Source: Acidobacteriaceae bacterium
GTDB lineage: Bacteria; Acidobacteriota; Terriglobia; Terriglobales; Acidobacteriaceae
Assembly: GCA_030038195.1 (NCBI GenBank)
Contig: JASHPJ010000013.1
Location: 1-44,363, forward strand
Reading direction: 5' to 3'
DNA length: 44,363 nt
Shown here: in pieces, positions 44,210 through 44,363 of the stretch
Position numbering within the stretch: the stretch's first letter is position 1
Layout of the letters: every line of letters starts with the position of its first letter
The notes under the pieces: model-generated
The model's database searches: none
What the model was told of the DNA's origin: nothing
The model's input: only the letters and a program-made list of their open reading frames with translations
Position numbers and translations under genes: made by a program

Positions 44210-44363
44210 ATGGAAAACATCAACTGGGTTGTAGCCGGGGTGGGCGACATTGCGCGCCGCCGCGTGATTCCAGCCATCCAGGCCGAGCGGCGCAGCACGC
44301 TCTATGGCCTGGTGACGCGCAATGTGGCCAAGGCCGCAGAGTATCCCGGCACAAAGACCTGGC
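44210..44363 (+). CDS. Gfo/Idh/MocA-type oxidoreductase, 3'-truncated
   Basis: Only 51 residues are visible before the window ends. MENINWVVAGVGDIARRRVI followed by PAIQAERRSTLYGLVTRN matches the N-terminal Rossmann fold of Gfo/Idh/MocA NAD(P)-dependent dehydrogenases (GxGxIA fingerprint, then a strand near LYGLVTR). The Met at 44210 is chosen because the family begins a few residues before the first strand; an in-frame ATG at 44171 would add 13 residues. Neither has a properly spaced ribosome-binding site. The substrate cannot be judged. Confidence 0.7.
   Translation, partial: MENINWVVAGVGDIARRRVIPAIQAERRSTLYGLVTRNVAKAAEYPGTKTW

Overview
This is a GC-rich bacterial chromosome segment, most likely from an Acidobacteriota member of the Acidobacteriaceae/Terriglobia type. 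The inference rests on lineage-typical gene families: a TIGR03435-type secreted protein, a PadR regulator overlapping an ADOP-type duplicated permease, a CadC-like winged-helix/TPR regulator, and Tyr/Gly/Trp-rich small exported proteins. There is no phage, transposase gene, tRNA, rRNA or CRISPR array. CDS coordinates include the stop codon.

Layout. (1) 1-3028, minus strand: ribosomal operon rplM-rpsI-rpsB-tsf (tsf cut by the window edge), with a good promoter at 3000-3028 and a leader of about 270 nt. (2) 3358-10505: accessory genes, namely a GT87-like membrane glycosyltransferase, a sugar-porter MFS transporter, an XRE-cupin regulator, a DUF481-like outer-membrane protein and a winged-helix/TPR regulator. 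(3) 10519-12730, minus: rpsP-khpA-rimM-trmD. (4) 12997-16707: a TIGR03435 protein, two divergent esterase-fold hydrolases and a LysR regulator. (5) 17001-25619, plus: a branched-chain amino acid cluster leuA-leuB-leuC-leuD-ilvB-ilvN-ilvC, in which LeuA lacks the C-terminal leucine-sensing domain. (6) 26109-39197: division/cell-wall (dcw) genes mraY-murD-ftsW-murG and murC-ftsQ-ftsA-ftsZ, split by about 2.7 kb holding two exported Gly/Tyr-rich proteins and a Xre/RES toxin-antitoxin pair. (7) 39505-44363: a stand-alone transpeptidase-domain protein, the padR-ADOP pair and the start of a Gfo/Idh/MocA-type oxidoreductase.

The most unusual signal is non-coding. Many intergenic gaps in or beside the housekeeping operons carry degenerate tandem repeats with a strict 7-bp period, usually arranged as two facing arms (large imperfect palindromes). 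Three heptamer alphabets occur: GGGAATA/CCCTGAY, AGCTNNT and ACCACTG. They supply the last codons and stop of leuB and of an esterase, and the AGGAG ahead of rpsI and ilvN. A separate terminal-inverted-repeat element (TIR CTANAGCATTT, 118 and 128 bp, with a central hairpin carrying CTCAA) sits just upstream of leuC and of ilvC. Its leuC copy appears inserted into an arm of a heptad palindrome. Both repeat families look like non-autonomous dispersed elements that have colonised operon junctions.

How the genes work together: regions 1 and 3 supply ribosomal proteins, an elongation factor, ribosome maturation and tRNA modification. Region 5 makes leucine and the common valine/isoleucine steps (ilvD is absent here). 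Region 6 makes lipid II and the Z-ring. Function assignments come from reading the translated sequences; no database search was run.
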